Shown piece after piece: positions 62,711 through 64,000 of a stretch of DNA of 64,000 bases. The stretch is taken from assembly GCA_019454205.1 (NCBI GenBank), contig CP075369.1, positions 1,302,001 through 1,366,000 on the forward strand, given 5' to 3'. This DNA is from Xanthobacteraceae bacterium (GTDB lineage: Bacteria; Pseudomonadota; Alphaproteobacteria; Rhizobiales; Xanthobacteraceae). The notes under the pieces were generated by a model. It did not search any database, was not told the DNA's origin, and saw only the letters and a program-made list of their open reading frames with translations. Position 1 is the stretch's first letter, and each line of letters opens with the position of its first letter. The translations under genes were made by a program, and so were the position numbers.

Positions 62711-63499
62711 ATGTATCGCGCCGACAACATCCACTACCGCGCCGGCGGAAAAAGCATCCTCAACGATGCTTCCATCGTGATCGAGCGCGGACAAGTCGTC
62801 GCCATCGTCGGACCGAACGGCGCGGGCAAGTCCACGCTGTTGAAGGTTCTGGCCGGAGAGCATCGCCCCCAACAGGGCGTTGTGAGCATCGACGGCGAAC
62901 CGCTGGCTCGCCTGAATGCGGCGACTCTTTCCACGCGCCGTGCCGTGCTGCCGCAGGCCGTCAATGTCGCGTTTCCGTTCCTCGCCCGCGAGATCGTCGA
63001 ACTTGGATTGCCGCAGAACGTAACGCACGTGGACGGCACGCAGTTGATCGGCCGTGCATTGAGCGTGGTGGATATGGCGCGTGCTTCCGGCCAAGTTTAC
63101 GACACGCTTTCGGGCGGCGAGCGCCAGCGCGTACAGTTAGCGCGCGTTCTTGTACAGCTATGGTCGTACGGATCGAAGGGGTACCTGCTGCTCGACGAGC
63201 CTACGGCCAGCCTCGATCTTTCGCACCAGCTTGCCGCGTTGAAGATCGCACGCGTACATGCGGACGAAGGTGGCGGCGTTCTCGCTGTGCTGCACGACAT
63301 CAATCTCGCGCTGATGACCGCGGACTGGCTGGTCGCAATCAAAGATGGTCGCGTACTTGCCGCCGGCAAGCCTTCGGAGATCGTCACCGACACGCTGATC
63401 CGCGACCTCTACGACGTGAGCGCCAGCGTGCGCGGCGTGCCAGATGGCCCGTTCTTGCTGCCGCAGACGGTCAGCGAAATCATGCGGGCAGGAAAGTAG
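62711..63499 (+). CDS. hmuV: Heme ABC transporter, ATP-binding protein
   Basis: A 262-residue ATPase. Walker A is GPNGAGKST, signature LSGGERQRVQLARVL, Walker B LLLDEPTASLDLSHQ, and the switch His is in VLHDINLAL. It energises heme import through HmuU. The frame is open upstream into hmuU, but ATG 62711 fits the family start. Its 3' end overlaps the converging glycosyltransferase-like gene by 20 bases. Confidence 0.95.
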   Translation: MYRADNIHYRAGGKSILNDASIVIERGQVVAIVGPNGAGKSTLLKVLAGEHRPQQGVVSIDGEPLARLNAATLSTRRAVLPQAVNVAFPFLAREIVELGLPQNVTHVDGTQLIGRALSVVDMARASGQVYDTLSGGERQRVQLARVLVQLWSYGSKGYLLLDEPTASLDLSHQLAALKIARVHADEGGGVLAVLHDINLALMTADWLVAIKDGRVLAAGKPSEIVTDTLIRDLYDVSASVRGVPDGPFLLPQTVSEIMRAGK

Positions 63500-64000
63500 G
63501 ATCGCGCAGCCACTCTGTGTGCGCAGGCTGCGGCACGGGCAGATCATTGTTCGCCGCTAATCGGAAAACTTCGCCGTTGGATACCGCGCCGACCCACTTC
63601 CGAAGACGCTGGCCATAAAGCTGCACCATGCCGAAGCGCGGCTGCAAAGCGGACATCTGCGGCGGCGGAAGTATCGAGATCGCCGGGTGGCCGAGCGCGT
63701 TCGCGGCAAAATGCGAAAAGCTGGAATTGGGCGTCGCGATGATGACGTTGCAGCACGCCAGCGCAAACAAGTCCGCGATCGGATGGCTTGCTGACTGATG
63801 CTCGGAACGCACTTGAAAGCTGGAATCTACGGGCAGTTCGAATGTATCGAATTCCTGCCGCCACGCCGCGAACCGCGCCGGGTCGCCGGAATGGCACAAG
63901 AGAAAAGCTACATCGGGAAATGCGCTGCGATACTGGCGCATCACATGCTCGTACCACCACATCGGTACCGCCTGATGCCGTGCGCGCGTGATGTCGTAGG
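63480..64000 (-). CDS. Glycosyltransferase-like protein, C-terminal part (5' end outside window)
   Basis: The frame continues without a stop to the right edge, so the start is not in the window; about 173 C-terminal residues are present. The segment YDITRARHQAVPMWWYEHVMRQY and the ADLFALACCNVIIATPNSSFSHFAANALG segment resemble the nucleotide-sugar-binding half of fucosyltransferase-like (GT11/GT23-type) enzymes. The assignment is tentative. It converges on hmuV and overlaps it by 20 bases. Confidence 0.6.
   Translation of the reverse strand, partial: YDITRARHQAVPMWWYEHVMRQYRSAFPDVAFLLCHSGDPARFAAWRQEFDTFELPVDSSFQVRSEHQSASHPIADLFALACCNVIIATPNSSFSHFAANALGHPAISILPPPQMSALQPRFGMVQLYGQRLRKWVGAVSNGEVFRLAANNDLPVPQPAHTEWLRDPTFLPA

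Overview
The window (64 kb, GC-rich, roughly 60-64%) looks like a chromosomal segment of a Hyphomicrobiales alphaproteobacterium close to Bradyrhizobium, Rhodopseudomonas and the Xanthobacteraceae. I infer this from the gene order argS-SPOR-nagZ-scpAB-tatABC-serS-surE-pcm-LysM/M23, the yajC-secD-secF-Mth938-phytoene-synthase-like order, GAAC-N7-GAAC SOS boxes, GGAAC-N16/17-(C)GTT promoters of the EcfG general stress response, and a heme locus with HmuP and an Irr-type box. No rRNA, tRNA, insertion sequence, prophage or CRISPR array was seen.

Layout. 1-12.5 kb: housekeeping block on + (argS end, SPOR envelope protein, nagZ, scpA/scpB, a lone ABC ATPase, tatABC, serS, surE, pcm, NlpD-like lipoprotein). 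12.5-14.8 kb: small and secreted genes, three with EcfG-type promoters (a CRxxxWPY-type membrane peptide, tandem DUF4189 proteins, DUF427, a His/Arg-rich secreted peptide, a probably leaderless small gene). 14.9-22.1 kb: MFS transporter, PsiF-repeat protein, and a minus-strand group of DUF815 ATPase, quinone-oxidoreductase-like enzyme, TonB receptor and serine hydrolase. 22.3-26.5 kb: yajC-secD-secF, then homologues of two mitochondrial complex I assembly factors. 26.5-38.9 kb: mixed metabolism and regulation (DUF1127, FAH-family hydrolase, patatin, Crp/Fnr regulator, lipase-like hydrolase, hemerythrin, luciferase-like monooxygenase, tandem small acetyltransferases, acyl-CoA synthetase plus TPP enzyme, DUF4153).

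38.9-45.9 kb is the most unusual part. A structured intergenic stretch is followed by a low-GC gene for a PD-(D/E)XK nuclease-like protein placed directly behind uvrA. uvrA and ssb each have a perfect SOS box. Between them lies a stand-alone LigD-type phosphoesterase domain gene with a perfect EcfG promoter, an altered active site and an internal deletion. So SOS and general-stress control meet in one DNA-repair neighbourhood.

45.9-49.7 kb: membrane and secreted proteins (SDR-DoxX fusion, DUF2269, secreted MetX-like hydrolase, YdhR-like protein, DUF2306-like protein). 49.8-56.5 kb: gyrA, coaD, two cyclophilins, queA, and a tgt lacking its zinc ligands. 56.5-63.5 kb: a complete heme-uptake locus, hmuR-IsdG-type oxygenase-tonB on minus and hmuPTUV on +, with an Irr-box candidate in the divergent region. 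The window ends inside a glycosyltransferase-like gene.
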